Source: Rhodococcus globerulus NBRC 14531
GTDB lineage: Bacteria > Actinomycetota > Actinomycetes > Mycobacteriales > Mycobacteriaceae
Direction of reading: 5' to 3'
Assembly (NCBI RefSeq): GCF_001894805.1
Contig: NZ_BCWX01000002.1
Location: 1,116,001 to 1,180,000 of the forward strand
DNA: 64,000 nucleotides
The translations under genes and the position numbers were made by a program. Of this stretch, positions 1 through 10,886 are shown one piece after another. How positions within the stretch are numbered: the first letter of the stretch is position 1; the number at the start of each line of letters is the position of its first letter. The notes below the pieces were generated by a model. That model saw only the letters and a list, made by a program, of their open reading frames with translations. It made no database searches and was not told the DNA's origin.

Positions 1-6
1 TGAGAG

Positions 7-606
7 ATGTCTGCTCCTACACATTTGGTCTTCACGCCCTTGCATGCGAGCGGTCCGCTGCACGCCGCACTACCTCTGCACGCCGCAGTCCCATCGGACG
101 TCGATGTCGACGACGTGGTTGCCGACGTTGCGCAGAATGGGGTTTCCGCACCGGCTGCCGATGTCCCTGCACTGGTGAATGTCGTCGCCGACGCACGTGA
201 GCGCGGGATCGATTTGAGCGTGATCGTTCTCGACGCCAATCCTTCCCGCGACACCGACCTCCGGGATCTGGCGACGACGGTCGGCGAATCCGAGGGCGGC
301 ACGGTCTTGGTGATGAGTCCGGACTGGATGGGCAGTTCCAGCGATTCGATCAGTCGAGTACAGCTCGAGACCGCGCAGGATCGCTCGTTCGGGGACAGTT
401 CTGCTGCGATCGCCGATCGCTTTTCCCATGAGATTGTCCAACCGGGTCCGCCGTGGGCCTTGTACACGGTCCTTTTGGTGGCGATTGTGGCGATCGCGGC
501 GGCAATTACTTTTGCCGTCAAATGGCGTCGGAGCCCCGAACCCGCGGTCGCCGAGCAGGTGACCGAACCTTCGGAACTGGCCGTCGGACACGCCGGATCT
601 GCTTAG
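7..606 (+). CDS. Rv1476-like membrane protein
   Basis: This 199-residue protein has a soluble N-terminal domain of about 150 residues and one transmembrane helix near residues 152-172, followed by a short basic and then acidic tail. No catalytic motif is visible. The position immediately upstream of a ripA-moxR-DUF58-VWA block matches Rv1476 of M. tuberculosis, and the stretch with VSAPAADVPAL and IDLSVIVLDANP looks like that family. The first 25 residues contain imperfect LHA repeats, so the true start could be slightly downstream. The window begins 6 bases before the ATG, so its ribosome binding site cannot be judged. A strong terminator follows, so it is not cotranscribed with ripA. Function unknown. 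Confidence 0.8.
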   Translation: MSAPTHLVFTPLHASGPLHAALPLHAAVPSDVDVDDVVADVAQNGVSAPAADVPALVNVVADARERGIDLSVIVLDANPSRDTDLRDLATTVGESEGGTVLVMSPDWMGSSSDSISRVQLETAQDRSFGDSSAAIADRFSHEIVQPGPPWALYTVLLVAIVAIAAAITFAVKWRRSPEPAVAEQVTEPSELAVGHAGSA

Positions 607-635
607 TCCCGCGCGCACGTTCCTGAATATCGACT

Positions 636-676
636 AGCAGGTATTCACCAGCATTTGTGGTGAGTACCTGCTTTTT
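636..676 (+). terminator. Rho-independent terminator after the Rv1476-like gene
   Basis: A 15-bp stem (AGCAGGTATTCACCA pairing with TGGTGAGTACCTGCT, one G-T pair) encloses a 6-nt loop and is followed by a run of T. It lies 30 bases past the stop codon. Confidence 0.9.
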
Positions 677-1012
677 CGTCTGGATACAACAATCCACCTG
701 GCGAAATACCCGATGTGTTATTTGGGGCTAAAGTTTCCAAAGTTCTCTCAAGTGTCGTACGGTACAACTGGCACTTTTTGGGGAAGAAGTGTCGCAGAAA
801 GATGGCTGTTGTTCGACGGACTGCGCGCGACGCCACCCGAAACCGGGCGGCGCCGAGCGTTGCCCCCGAACGGCGGGTTAGCGACAAGCGGTAGCTACTT
901 CGCTGCATCTTGTTGGTGGCGCCACGCGGCGTCATAGCTTCCTGCGCATTCCCTCCCCGCACGGATCGGCGACCCAGCGGGCCCGTGGCGTACACGCGAG
1001 GGAGAGTTATTT
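677..1012 (+). other. Long 5' region of the ripA-like gene, no gene seen
   Basis: This stretch of about 335 bases between the terminator and the ripA-like start holds no convincing gene. A 74-codon ORF at 713-937 has no ribosome binding site and an atypical Trp/Arg/Gly composition. The second half is GC-rich with hairpin potential, including the perfect palindrome GTGGCGCCAC at 916-925. A promoter near 740-775 followed by a long leader is plausible. I tested it by eye for the ydaO (c-di-AMP) riboswitch and did not find its conserved core. Confidence 0.45.
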
Positions 1013-2578
1013 GTGAGCCAAGTAACACGAGGCGGATTCGGCCGTCGTAAACCTTCCCGAGCGTCGTCCCGCCTGGCACAGCTGGTAATCGGTGCGGGCA
1101 TCGTCACTGCCCTAGTTGTCGGAAACCCGGGTGTCGGAGCGTCGGTCCCGCCGCCTCCGCCCAATCCCAGTGACTCCGAAATCGCGTCCGCAGATTCGCA
1201 GGTTTCATCGAGCGTCAGCACGGTCAGCGCCCTCATCAACCAGGTTGCCGCGGCAAATGAGCAGTTGTCCGCACTCGACAACGAAGTTGCCGTCAAACGC
1301 GAAGACGTCAACAAGACACTCGTCGACCTGCAGAACGCTCGAGGCGCCGCCGATGCCGCAGCCCAAGCCGTCGGCATCACCAAACAAGCACTTCGGGACG
1401 CCGGCGCACAGATCGACGTAGCGCAGAGCGATTTCGACAAGTACGCCCGATCGAGTTACGTCCAAGGCACCAATACCGCGTCCATCTCGTCGTTCCTCGA
1501 CGCCAAGGGCCCGGGCGACGTCCTCGATCGAGCGCAGGTTCTCAAACTTCTCTCGAACACCCAACGCGCCGTGCTCGACGGTTTGCAGCGCGCTCGGACC
1601 GAACAGGCGAACAAGGACTCGGCGACCAGGCAAGCCAAGCTCGACGCCGACGCGGCCGCCGAAATTGCCGCCAATCTTCAGGCACTTGCCGAGCAGGCCA
1701 TCGCGATCGCCCGCAACGCACTCGACCAGCAGGTAGCCAAGAAGGCGTCCATCGAAGCGGAGCGCAATTCCGCGCAAGCCCAACTCGATGCGGCGCGTAA
1801 CGCTGTTGCAGGTTTGCAGGGGCAGCGCCAGGCATACGCGACGTGGGACGAACAGCGAAAGGCCGAAGAAGCTCATCAGGCCGCACTCGAAGCGGCCGCC
1901 AAGCAAGCGGCTGAGGAAGCCGCCGCCAGGGCTGCCGCCGATCAGGCCGCCAAGGACCGTGCCGCTGCGTTGGCTGCTGCTCAGCGCCCTCACACTGCCG
2001 TCGAAGATCCGACGCCGACAGTCATCCCCGATGACGACGACGAGACGTCGACGGACACGAGCACCGATTCGGATTCCGACACTCCGGTGGTAACACCGAA
2101 GCCCACAACTCCGAAACCGGCAACTCCCAAGCCGACAGTGCCTTCGGTGTCCGGAAGCGCCGCAATCGAATCCGTTATCGACCGCGGTATGTCGCAGATC
2201 GGCATCCAGTACGCCTGGGGCGGCGGCGACGAGAACGGGCCGACCCGCGGTATTCGCGACGGCGGAGTCGCGGACAGCTACGGCGACTTCAACAAGATCG
2301 GGTTCGACTGCTCAGGTCTGATGATCTACGCGTTTGCCGGAATCGGTATCTCGTTGCCGCATTACACCGGCTACCAGTACACCGCGGGCAAGCAGGTTCC
2401 GTCGTCCGAGATGAAACGCGGCGACATGATCTTCTACGGTCCGAACGCGAGTCAGCATGTGGCGCTGTACCTCGGTGACGGGCAGATGCTCGAAGCACCG
2501 CAGTCCGGATCCAGTGTGAAAGTTTCCCCCGTTCGCTGGGGTGGAATGACACCATACGCCGTGCGACTGGTGTCCTGA
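1013..2578 (+). CDS. ripA: Secreted NlpC/P60 peptidoglycan endopeptidase, RipA type
   Basis: This 521-residue exported hydrolase should cut the D-Glu/m-DAP bond in peptidoglycan stem peptides during cell separation. The N-terminus is basic, followed by a hydrophobic segment (about residues 22-43) forming a signal peptide. Residues 55-320 are a long Ala/Gln/Glu-rich coiled coil. An acidic and then Pro/Thr/Lys-rich linker (TPKPTTPKPATPKP) spans about 335-375, and the NlpC/P60 domain fills the C-terminus. The catalytic Cys lies in GFDCSGL (residue 433) and the His in QHVALYLGDG (residue 482). The GTG start is preceded by GAGGGAGAG. Length and architecture match RipA (Rv1477). The coiled coil is expected to cover the active site until it is processed. 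No ripB paralogue follows. Confidence 0.93.
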   Translation: MSQVTRGGFGRRKPSRASSRLAQLVIGAGIVTALVVGNPGVGASVPPPPPNPSDSEIASADSQVSSSVSTVSALINQVAAANEQLSALDNEVAVKREDVNKTLVDLQNARGAADAAAQAVGITKQALRDAGAQIDVAQSDFDKYARSSYVQGTNTASISSFLDAKGPGDVLDRAQVLKLLSNTQRAVLDGLQRARTEQANKDSATRQAKLDADAAAEIAANLQALAEQAIAIARNALDQQVAKKASIEAERNSAQAQLDAARNAVAGLQGQRQAYATWDEQRKAEEAHQAALEAAAKQAAEEAAARAAADQAAKDRAAALAAAQRPHTAVEDPTPTVIPDDDDETSTDTSTDSDSDTPVVTPKPTTPKPATPKPTVPSVSGSAAIESVIDRGMSQIGIQYAWGGGDENGPTRGIRDGGVADSYGDFNKIGFDCSGLMIYAFAGIGISLPHYTGYQYTAGKQVPSSEMKRGDMIFYGPNASQHVALYLGDGQMLEAPQSGSSVKVSPVRWGGMTPYAVRLVS

Positions 2579-2730
2579 ACTCGCGAGAAGGCTGAACCCG
2601 TTCATGCTTCGATGCCCGGTTCGTTGCATGTGTTGACGTGGTGTTGCGGCATCACGAGCAACTACCTGGAATAGTTGGCGGGGAACACGTTACTGTCGGA
2701 ACTTTTCTAGGTGAAAGCGATGGATTCTTG

Positions 2731-3924
2731 GTGACCTCACGTGAAGATTCGATCGGATCGGTCGACGTAGACAAGGCGAGTGGAAATTCCGACGGGGTAG
2801 CTCCGTCGCTCGCCACCGACGTCCAGACACTGGAACGAGCGATCTACGAGGTCAAACGAGTCATCGTCGGCCAGGATCGACTGGTCGAGCGGATACTCGT
2901 CGGGCTACTGGCCAAGGGACACGTCCTGCTCGAGGGTGTTCCCGGTGTCGCGAAGACGCTGGCCGTCGAAACCTTTGCGAAGGTGGTCGGCGGATCGTTC
3001 TCCCGTGTGCAGTTCACCCCCGACCTCGTACCCACCGACTTGATCGGTACGCGTATCTACCGACAGGGACGCGAAGAGTTCGACACCGAACTGGGACCAG
3101 TGGTCGCAAACTTCGTCCTGGCCGACGAGATCAACCGTGCACCGGCAAAGGTGCAGTCTGCGTTGCTCGAAGTCATGGCCGAGCGTCACGTCTCCATCGG
3201 TGGCAAGCGCTACCACATGCCGGACCCGTTCCTGGTCATGGCGACGCAGAACCCGATCGAGAACGAGGGCGTGTATCCCCTCCCAGAAGCGCAGCGTGAC
3301 CGCTTCCTGTTCAAGATCCTGGTCGATTACCCGACCGTCGAAGAAGAACGCGAAATCGTGTACCGGATGGGCGTCGCCGCGCCGGAACCCCACCAGATTC
3401 TCGGTCCCGAAGAGTTGGTTCGGCTCCAGCGCGTCGCGAGCACCGTCTTTGTTCACCATGCGCTGGTCGATTACGTGGTTCGGGTCATCGCGGCCACCCG
3501 TACGCCGAGGGAATTCGGCCTCGACGACGTTGCCGGCTGGATCGCCTACGGTGCGTCGCCGCGTGCAACACTCGGCATCATTGCAGCCTCCCGAGCGCTC
3601 GCCCTCGTGCGTGGCCGCGATTACGTTGTCCCGCAGGACGTCGTCGAGGTCATCCCGGACGTGTTGCGCCACCGGCTCGTGTTGTCGTACGACGCACTCG
3701 CCGACGAGGTCACTCCGGACGCCGTCATCACGCGGGTCCTGCAGACGGTCGGTCTGCCTCAGATCGCCGCGCGCCCGGTGCCCACTGTCGCGGGCCCACA
3801 ACCGGTACCGGGACAGCCGGTAGGCCAGCCGATGCAGCAACCTCAGCAGGGCGCACCGCAGTTCAATCCCGCGGGAAACGGCGCGCAGTTCATGAGCCCT
3901 GATCCGATGAGTCGCCCGCAGTGA
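2731..3924 (+). CDS. moxR1: MoxR-family AAA+ ATPase
   Basis: This 397-residue AAA+ ATPase is of the MoxR/RavA clade, thought to act as a chaperone or activator for VWA-domain partners. Walker A is GVPGVAKT (residues 69-76), Walker B is VLADEINRAP, and sensor I is MATQNPIENEG. The C-terminus is a Pro/Gln-rich disordered tail. I chose the GTG giving MTSRED because it matches the N-terminus of Rv1479; an in-frame upstream GTG at 2638 would add 31 unconserved residues. The gene overlaps the DUF58 gene by 4 bases (GTGA), so the MoxR-DUF58-VWA trio is translationally coupled, as in many bacteria. Confidence 0.92.
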   Translation: MTSREDSIGSVDVDKASGNSDGVAPSLATDVQTLERAIYEVKRVIVGQDRLVERILVGLLAKGHVLLEGVPGVAKTLAVETFAKVVGGSFSRVQFTPDLVPTDLIGTRIYRQGREEFDTELGPVVANFVLADEINRAPAKVQSALLEVMAERHVSIGGKRYHMPDPFLVMATQNPIENEGVYPLPEAQRDRFLFKILVDYPTVEEEREIVYRMGVAAPEPHQILGPEELVRLQRVASTVFVHHALVDYVVRVIAATRTPREFGLDDVAGWIAYGASPRATLGIIAASRALALVRGRDYVVPQDVVEVIPDVLRHRLVLSYDALADEVTPDAVITRVLQTVGLPQIAARPVPTVAGPQPVPGQPVGQPMQQPQQGAPQFNPAGNGAQFMSPDPMSRPQ

Positions 3925-4891
3925 CGGAAAGTCACCTTCCCGGTCATGCCGGTGCACCGCCGTCGTTCGAGTCCGGTGAACTTCGTGACCCACGACTGAC
4001 CGCTGCGTTGCGAACACTGGAGTTGACGGTCCGCCGCCGGCTCGACGGGGTGTTGCACGGTGATCATCTCGGACTCATCCCCGGTCCCGGTTCCGAACCC
4101 GGCGAGGCTCGCGAGTATCAGCCCGGTGACGATGTGCGACAGATGGATTGGTCTGTCACCGCTCGTACGACGCACCCACATGTGCGGCAGTCGGTAGCCG
4201 ATCGCGAACTCGAGACGTGGCTGGTGATCGACCTGTCCGCGAGCCTCGATTTCGGTACCGCAGGTTGTGAGAAGCGCGATTTGGTTGTGGCAGCCGCTGC
4301 TGCGGTGACGCACCTGACCAGTTCGGGCGGCAATCGCGTCGGCGCAATCATTTCCACCGGCGCGCAGATGACACGGATTCCGGCCAGGGGAGGCCGCGTC
4401 CACGCTCAGGCGATGCTTCGTAAGATCGCGACCACCCCCCATGCGCCGGACGGTGTACGCGGAGATCTGGTGGGCGCAATCGAGGCGCTACGACGCCCAC
4501 AGCGTCGGCGCGGCTTGGCCGTCGTGATCAGTGACTTCCTGGGCCCGACGGATTGGGAACGTCCGTTGCGCGCCATTGCCGGTCGTCATGACGTGCTCGG
4601 GATCGAAGTGGTGGATCCGCGCGACCTCGAACTGCCCGATGTCGGTGACGTCGTGCTGCATGACCCGGAATCCGGTCGCACGCGCGAGTTCTCGACCACT
4701 CCGCAGTTGCGCGCGGATTTTGCGCGCGCGGCCGCTGAGCATCGCATCGAGGTTCAGCAGGCATTGCGCGGGTGCGGGGCACCGCTCATGTCACTGCACA
4801 CCGATCGTGACTGGATCGCCGACGTGGTTCGATTCATCTCGGCACGCCGACACAGCTTCGGTGTCGGCGCCGGAACTGGGGGCGTTCGTTC

Positions 4892-4895
<4 letters not shown>
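3921..4895 (+). CDS. DUF58 domain protein (Rv1480-like)
   Basis: This 324-residue protein carries the DUF58 signature [20 protein letters not shown] (about residues 64-83), which is typical of MoxR-linked proteins. The C-terminal half looks like a degenerate von Willebrand A fold ([13 protein letters not shown], then VVISDFLGP). No signal peptide or membrane segment is seen. The GTG start overlaps the moxR stop, and its own TGA overlaps the next start by 4 bases. It probably forms a complex with the MoxR ATPase and the membrane VWA protein next door. The molecular role is not established. Confidence 0.9.
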
Positions 4896-6689
<1,794 letters not shown>

Positions 6690-6745
6690 TCCCCGCTTCC
6701 ACACTTTCCTTTCACTTCGTACGTCTCACTTCAGGAGGACAACTC

Positions 6746-7543
6746 ATGGGCGGTTTGCTCGAGGGTAAGACCATTCTCGTTACCGGCATCATCACCGATT
6801 CGTCCATCGCATTCCATGTGGCGAAGGTTGCGCAGGAGCAGGGCGCCAAGGTCTTGATCACGGGTTTTGATCGTCTGCGTCTGATCGACCGCATTGCTCA
6901 GCGCCTTCCGCAGCCGGTGCCGCCGGCCATCTCCCTCGACGTCCAGAACCCGGAAGATCTGGCCACTTTGGCCGATCGTGTCCGTGAGTTGGCTCCGGAG
7001 GGCCTCGACGGCGTTGTCCACTCCATCGGTTTTGCCCCGCGCTCGTGCCTGGGCAGCCCCTTCATGGACGCGCCGTGGAGTGACGTTGCTGTTGCACTCG
7101 AGGTGTCCGCCTACTCGTACAGTGCCCTTGCAAAGGCGCTGCTGCCGGTTCTGAACGACAAGGGTTCCATCGTCGGTATGGACTTCGATCCGTCGCGTGC
7201 GATGCCGTTCTACAACTGGATGGGTGTCTCCAAGGCGACCCTCGAGGCTGTGAACCGGTACGTCGCCAAAGAGGTCGGCGTCCGTGGCATCCGCTCCAAT
7301 CTTGTTGCATCCGGCCCGATCAAGACGCTTGCCGCCAAGGCAATTGCCGGCGACAGCACCGGTCCGGGTGCCGAGTTGGACAAGCTCAACACGGGCTGGG
7401 ACAGTGCGGCGCCCATCGGCTGGGACGTCGAAGATCGTGAAACCGTTGCGAAGACGGTCTGCACCGTTCTCTCGGATTGGCTGCCGGGCACAACTGCGTC
7501 GATCATTTACGTCGACGGCGGTTTCCACGCCATGGTGGGTTAG
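6746..7543 (+). CDS. inhA: Enoyl-[ACP] reductase InhA
   Basis: This 265-residue NADH-dependent enoyl-ACP reductase performs the last step of FAS-II elongation and is the isoniazid/ethionamide target in mycobacteria. The cofactor loop GIITDSSIA (residues 14-22), the SIGFAP segment, and the catalytic Tyr/Lys in YNWMGVSKA are visible, and the end [16 protein letters not shown] C-terminus is conserved. A strong AGGAGG site lies 7 bases before the ATG. Length is close to the 269 residues of the M. tuberculosis enzyme. In mycobacteria hemH follows directly; here about 6 kb of other genes intervene. Confidence 0.97.
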   Translation: MGGLLEGKTILVTGIITDSSIAFHVAKVAQEQGAKVLITGFDRLRLIDRIAQRLPQPVPPAISLDVQNPEDLATLADRVRELAPEGLDGVVHSIGFAPRSCLGSPFMDAPWSDVAVALEVSAYSYSALAKALLPVLNDKGSIVGMDFDPSRAMPFYNWMGVSKATLEAVNRYVAKEVGVRGIRSNLVASGPIKTLAAKAIAGDSTGPGAELDKLNTGWDSAAPIGWDVEDRETVAKTVCTVLSDWLPGTTASIIYVDGGFHAMVG

Positions 7544-7630
7544 TAGTTTGAATCCGGTTCGCCTTTGCCTGCTCGACGGGCTACGTCCAGGTGAAGGCGA
7601 ACACGGGGGACATCAACACGGAGGACCTCG

Positions 7631-8389
7631 ATGATGGAACCAGTCGGCGACGTGGCGGTCGGTGACTGGATCAGACCACGGTTGTCGGGTGCGCTGACGG
7701 CAGTTGTACCTTCGGGTTTCGACGCGTACGTGCGAGTTCTCCATCCCGTCGACATCGTTGGCGCTCACGTGGTCCGCTGGCGTGATGTTGCCGCCGTAAC
7801 CGGTCGGCGGGTTCATCCGCTTGTGCAATGGTGGCGTTTGATCGACGCCACTGATTCCGTGAATCCGCGCAGCGAGCTCTGGGACGGCGGTGAGCCGGAT
7901 ATCGGTTCACTCGATCCGCCCGACAATCAGCGTCTTGTCGATCTTCTTGCAGGCCATACGAATTCACCGGACGATGCGTACTTCGCGGTGTGGGAGGGCA
8001 ATGGCTTCTTTCATGCCGGAGCTAAGGCGATCTACAGTGCCGGAAAGAAACAATCTCGCCCCGCACCCGTTGTTTCGCTCGCCCGGGAACTGATCTCCGG
8101 ACCGCGGCTGCGGCACCCTGGACGGGACTATGTTGTGCTGTCAGGATCCCTTCGTGCAGCGTCGACTATCCCCGACCTGATCGGTGCAAAGCCCTGGACG
8201 CCGTCAGCAAATCTCGTGTGGCCGCAGGACCATTCGTGGTGCATTGCCACAGAGGTCGATTTTGATTCGACTCTCGTGGGGTGCAGTCGGGCCGCCGCGA
8301 AAGAGATCCTGGCATGCCCTGACCTCGAATCGTTCCCGATCGACCCGAACGATTCGTTGAAGTACGACGCTGACTTGGTAAATACCTGA
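7631..8389 (+). CDS. Conserved actinobacterial protein of unknown function
   Basis: This 252-residue soluble protein has no recognised catalytic motif. It contains a YVRVLHP-x-W section near residues 33-57, and acidic and aromatic motifs such as PDDAYFAVWEGNGFF and YVVLSGSL, which I associate with an uncharacterised family in several actinobacteria. GAGGACCTCG precedes the ATG; a second ATG follows directly and could be used instead. It lies in the block that separates inhA from hemH. Function unknown. Confidence 0.75.
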   Translation: MMEPVGDVAVGDWIRPRLSGALTAVVPSGFDAYVRVLHPVDIVGAHVVRWRDVAAVTGRRVHPLVQWWRLIDATDSVNPRSELWDGGEPDIGSLDPPDNQRLVDLLAGHTNSPDDAYFAVWEGNGFFHAGAKAIYSAGKKQSRPAPVVSLARELISGPRLRHPGRDYVVLSGSLRAASTIPDLIGAKPWTPSANLVWPQDHSWCIATEVDFDSTLVGCSRAAAKEILACPDLESFPIDPNDSLKYDADLVNT

Positions 8390-8509
8390 GATCTCCGGTA
8401 TCTGATGGAGAGTCGCGTTCACTCTTGACGAGAGTGGCGTGCATCACGCACACTTCCCCAGGGAACCGGACATTCGGTCAGGACGTCGGTAGGTGGGATG
8501 GATACGGTC

Positions 8510-8533
8510 GTGTATCGCCGACGCCCGATACAC
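8510..8533. promoter_or_regulatory. Inverted repeat upstream of the LVIVD gene
   Basis: GTGTATCG and CGATACAC form perfect 8-bp arms around an 8-nt centre. The element ends 16 bases before the ATG of the LVIVD gene and touches its AGGGGG ribosome binding site, so it could be an operator or an mRNA hairpin that occludes translation. No regulator is identified. Confidence 0.4.
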
Positions 8534-8549
8534 AGGGGGTTGGGCAAAG

Positions 8550-10118
8550 ATGAAACCGCTGAGCGCTCGTCGAACGGTCAGGTCCGCGATTGTTGCCGCG
8601 GCGGCCGTACTGCTACTTCCAGTGGTCGGCGCCGCAGCGGCGCCGGAATCCAGTCCAGGTACGGTGTACGAATCCCATACCGTCGGCAGCGATGCGGTCG
8701 AGCGCGCGAGTTGTAACGAGGATTCTCAGCCGGAAACCGGATTGCAGGGCGATGTACCAGCTGAAGACCGTAACAGCGGACGCAGTCGAACGGGATACAG
8801 CTGCAATATCTCTCGGTTGGGCGGGTACGAAGGCCGCGGCGGCGGAATCACCTCAACCAGTTTCGAGAACTGCGCGTATGTCGGCAGCTTCTTCCCCGGA
8901 AATCTCCTCGGACCCGCACAAGGCGTGCAGGTTATCGATGCCTCCGACCCGGCAAACCCGAAACTCACTGCAACGCTGACCGAACCTGCCATGCTCGCGG
9001 GAACGTGGGAGAGCCTCAAGGTCAACACGCAGCGAAAACTCTTGGTGGGAACGGGAGTTCCCCTGTTGACCGGCGTTGGCATGATGTCGGTATACGACAT
9101 CTCCGATTGCGCTCATCCGAAACTGCTCAATCCGGGACCGGGAACGAATCTGGGGATGCTCCTTCCCATTACATCGCATGAGGGCGGGTTCTCCCCGGAC
9201 GGCAACACCTACTGGTCTTCCGGTACCGCTCCCGGCATTGTGAGCGCTGTCGACCTCACCGACCCCTCCACCCCGAAGGTGTTGTGGCAGGACCTGATCG
9301 GTCTCTCGACCCACGGAATCGGCGTCAGCGACGACGGGAATCAGCTGTACCTGTCGAACAATATGGGCGGCATCCACGTACTCGACGTCAGTGCGGTGCA
9401 GCGACGCGATCCCAATCCTCAGGTTCGCCAGCTCTCTCAGCTTTCGTGGACCGACGGATGGGCGACGCAGCACAGTATTCCGGTGAACTACGACGGCGCA
9501 CCGTATCTGTTCACCGTCGACGAGGGCGGTTCGGGCGGCGTCAAACTCATCGACGTCTCCGACGCAGCCCGACCGGAGATCGCCAACTCGATCAAGCTCG
9601 AAATCAACCTTCCCGAGAATCAGGACTCCTCGCTCGCGTCAGCGTCCGGCGGTTCGGCCTTTGCTTACGAATCGCACTACTGCGCAGCGGACCGCCCGGA
9701 CAATCCCACGGCTCTCGCGTGTGGGTGGATATCGTCCGGGATCAGGGTTTTTGATGTCCGCGACCCGTTCGACGTCCGGGAAATCGCTTACTACAACCCG
9801 CCGGCGAAGACGGGGGACAATCTTGCGCTGACAAACTCACCGCATGCATTGGCGTCGATCTTGGGCGTTCCGATATTGAGCGCGCCCGCGATCGGCCAGT
9901 CGATTCTCAGTGGTCAATTCGACCCGAACCAAGCACTCAGCGCGCGAAGCGGGATGCTCACTCAAGGCGACATCTCCACGGACTGGTGCTTCTCGGCGCC
10001 GGAGTGGCGCGGCAGCAAGCTGTGGGTGACGTGCGCGGACAACGGGTTCATGGCGTTGCAACTGGATCCCGACGTCTACTCGCCACCGGCTGATCAGCAC
10101 TCCACCGTCGGTTCATGA
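8550..10118 (+). CDS. Secreted LVIVD-repeat (beta-propeller-like) protein
   Basis: This 522-residue protein has a classical signal peptide (basic MKPLSARR, a hydrophobic core to about residue 33, and an AAAAP cleavage region). Repeated units of the form VQVIDASDPANPKL, VSAVDLTDPSTPKV, VKLIDVSDAARPEI and IRVFDVRDPFDVRE identify LVIVD repeats, which probably fold as a beta-propeller. Several Cys residues could form disulfides outside the cell. AGGGGG precedes the ATG; an upstream in-frame start at 8493 would spoil the signal peptide. The stop overlaps the next start (ATGA), which strongly suggests coordinated function with the DUF305 protein. Ligand unknown. Confidence 0.85.
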   Translation: MKPLSARRTVRSAIVAAAAVLLLPVVGAAAAPESSPGTVYESHTVGSDAVERASCNEDSQPETGLQGDVPAEDRNSGRSRTGYSCNISRLGGYEGRGGGITSTSFENCAYVGSFFPGNLLGPAQGVQVIDASDPANPKLTATLTEPAMLAGTWESLKVNTQRKLLVGTGVPLLTGVGMMSVYDISDCAHPKLLNPGPGTNLGMLLPITSHEGGFSPDGNTYWSSGTAPGIVSAVDLTDPSTPKVLWQDLIGLSTHGIGVSDDGNQLYLSNNMGGIHVLDVSAVQRRDPNPQVRQLSQLSWTDGWATQHSIPVNYDGAPYLFTVDEGGSGGVKLIDVSDAARPEIANSIKLEINLPENQDSSLASASGGSAFAYESHYCAADRPDNPTALACGWISSGIRVFDVRDPFDVREIAYYNPPAKTGDNLALTNSPHALASILGVPILSAPAIGQSILSGQFDPNQALSARSGMLTQGDISTDWCFSAPEWRGSKLWVTCADNGFMALQLDPDVYSPPADQHSTVGS

Positions 10119-10780
10119 CGACGACGCGAGTAGTGCGCATCGCAGCGTTCGGTTGCCTTGCGGTGATGCTGGTTGTGCTCGGTGCGGCAGTGCGGCCGCT
10201 GATGTTCACGGAGCAGGCTGCGCCTGCAGAGATATTGAGCGACAACGAAATCGGGTTTGTTCACGATATGGTCGTGCACCACCAGCAGGCCCTGTTCATC
10301 GCCCAGCGACTGAGCGTGAATGTCGATCCAGCGGTGAGTAGGCTTGCGCAACAGATCGACGATTCGCAGCGGACCGAGGTCGGGATGATGCTCGGTTGGC
10401 TGAGACTCGTGAACGTGACCCCGGGTAGTCGCACTCCGATGGAATGGATGCACAGCGCGTCGGGCACTACCGACCTTGCCGCACACCATGGCGTTGTGAC
10501 ATCAGACGCAACTCACGGTCAGTCGTCGATGCCGGGGATGGCAACCATGGCCGAACTCGACTCTCTCACCTCAGCTACGGGGGTTGATGCGGAAGTGTTG
10601 TTCCTGCAGTTGATGGAGCGTCATCACCGCGGCGGGATCGTCATGGCCCAGGCGGCCGACGAACTTCTGGCCGACGGTCCGGTTAAACAATCTGCCCGCG
10701 ACATGATCAGCACCCAGGGTCAGGAATCCGGACTGATGGCTCTCATGCTCGCACAGCGAAGTGCCCAACCGCTCGCGTAG
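10115..10780 (+). CDS. DUF305 protein, membrane-anchored or secreted
   Basis: This 221-residue protein begins with a hydrophobic segment (about residues 8-28) and then carries two DUF305 helices with paired histidines: FVHDMVVHHQQALFIAQ and LQLMERHHRGGIVMAQAAD. The family is ferritin-like in appearance and often associated with metal handling, but its function is unproven. A His/Met-containing middle region (ATHGQSSMPGMATM) could bind copper; that is inference only. It is translationally coupled to the LVIVD gene. Confidence 0.88.
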   Translation: MTTTRVVRIAAFGCLAVMLVVLGAAVRPLMFTEQAAPAEILSDNEIGFVHDMVVHHQQALFIAQRLSVNVDPAVSRLAQQIDDSQRTEVGMMLGWLRLVNVTPGSRTPMEWMHSASGTTDLAAHHGVVTSDATHGQSSMPGMATMAELDSLTSATGVDAEVLFLQLMERHHRGGIVMAQAADELLADGPVKQSARDMISTQGQESGLMALMLAQRSAQPLA

Positions 10781-10797
10781 ACGAGCCCTGGATCCAC

Positions 10798-10814
10798 AAT
10801 GAACAGCGTTCATT
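10798..10814. promoter_or_regulatory. AATGAAC-n3-GTTCATT palindrome
   Basis: Perfect 7-bp inverted arms separated by AGC lie 73 bases upstream of the LLM oxidoreductase start. The shape is typical of TetR-class operators. It has no T-run, so it is unlikely to be a terminator. No TetR gene is in the window nearby. Confidence 0.4.
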
Positions 10815-10886
10815 CTTCTGGTACGTTCAGCTCCGAGAGCGGCCGTCACCCTTATGTGCCGGTGCACAGTCGAAGGGGTTGCATCG

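Noticed and set aside
713..937. 74-codon ORF in the ripA leader
   Set aside because: No ribosome binding site, no family resemblance, Trp/Arg-heavy composition.
677..1012. c-di-AMP (ydaO) riboswitch upstream of ripA
   Set aside because: The conserved core sequences expected for the class could not be found by eye.
2905..4017. 370-codon minus-strand ORF opposite moxR
   Set aside because: Arg/Asp-rich antisense shadow of a well-supported gene.
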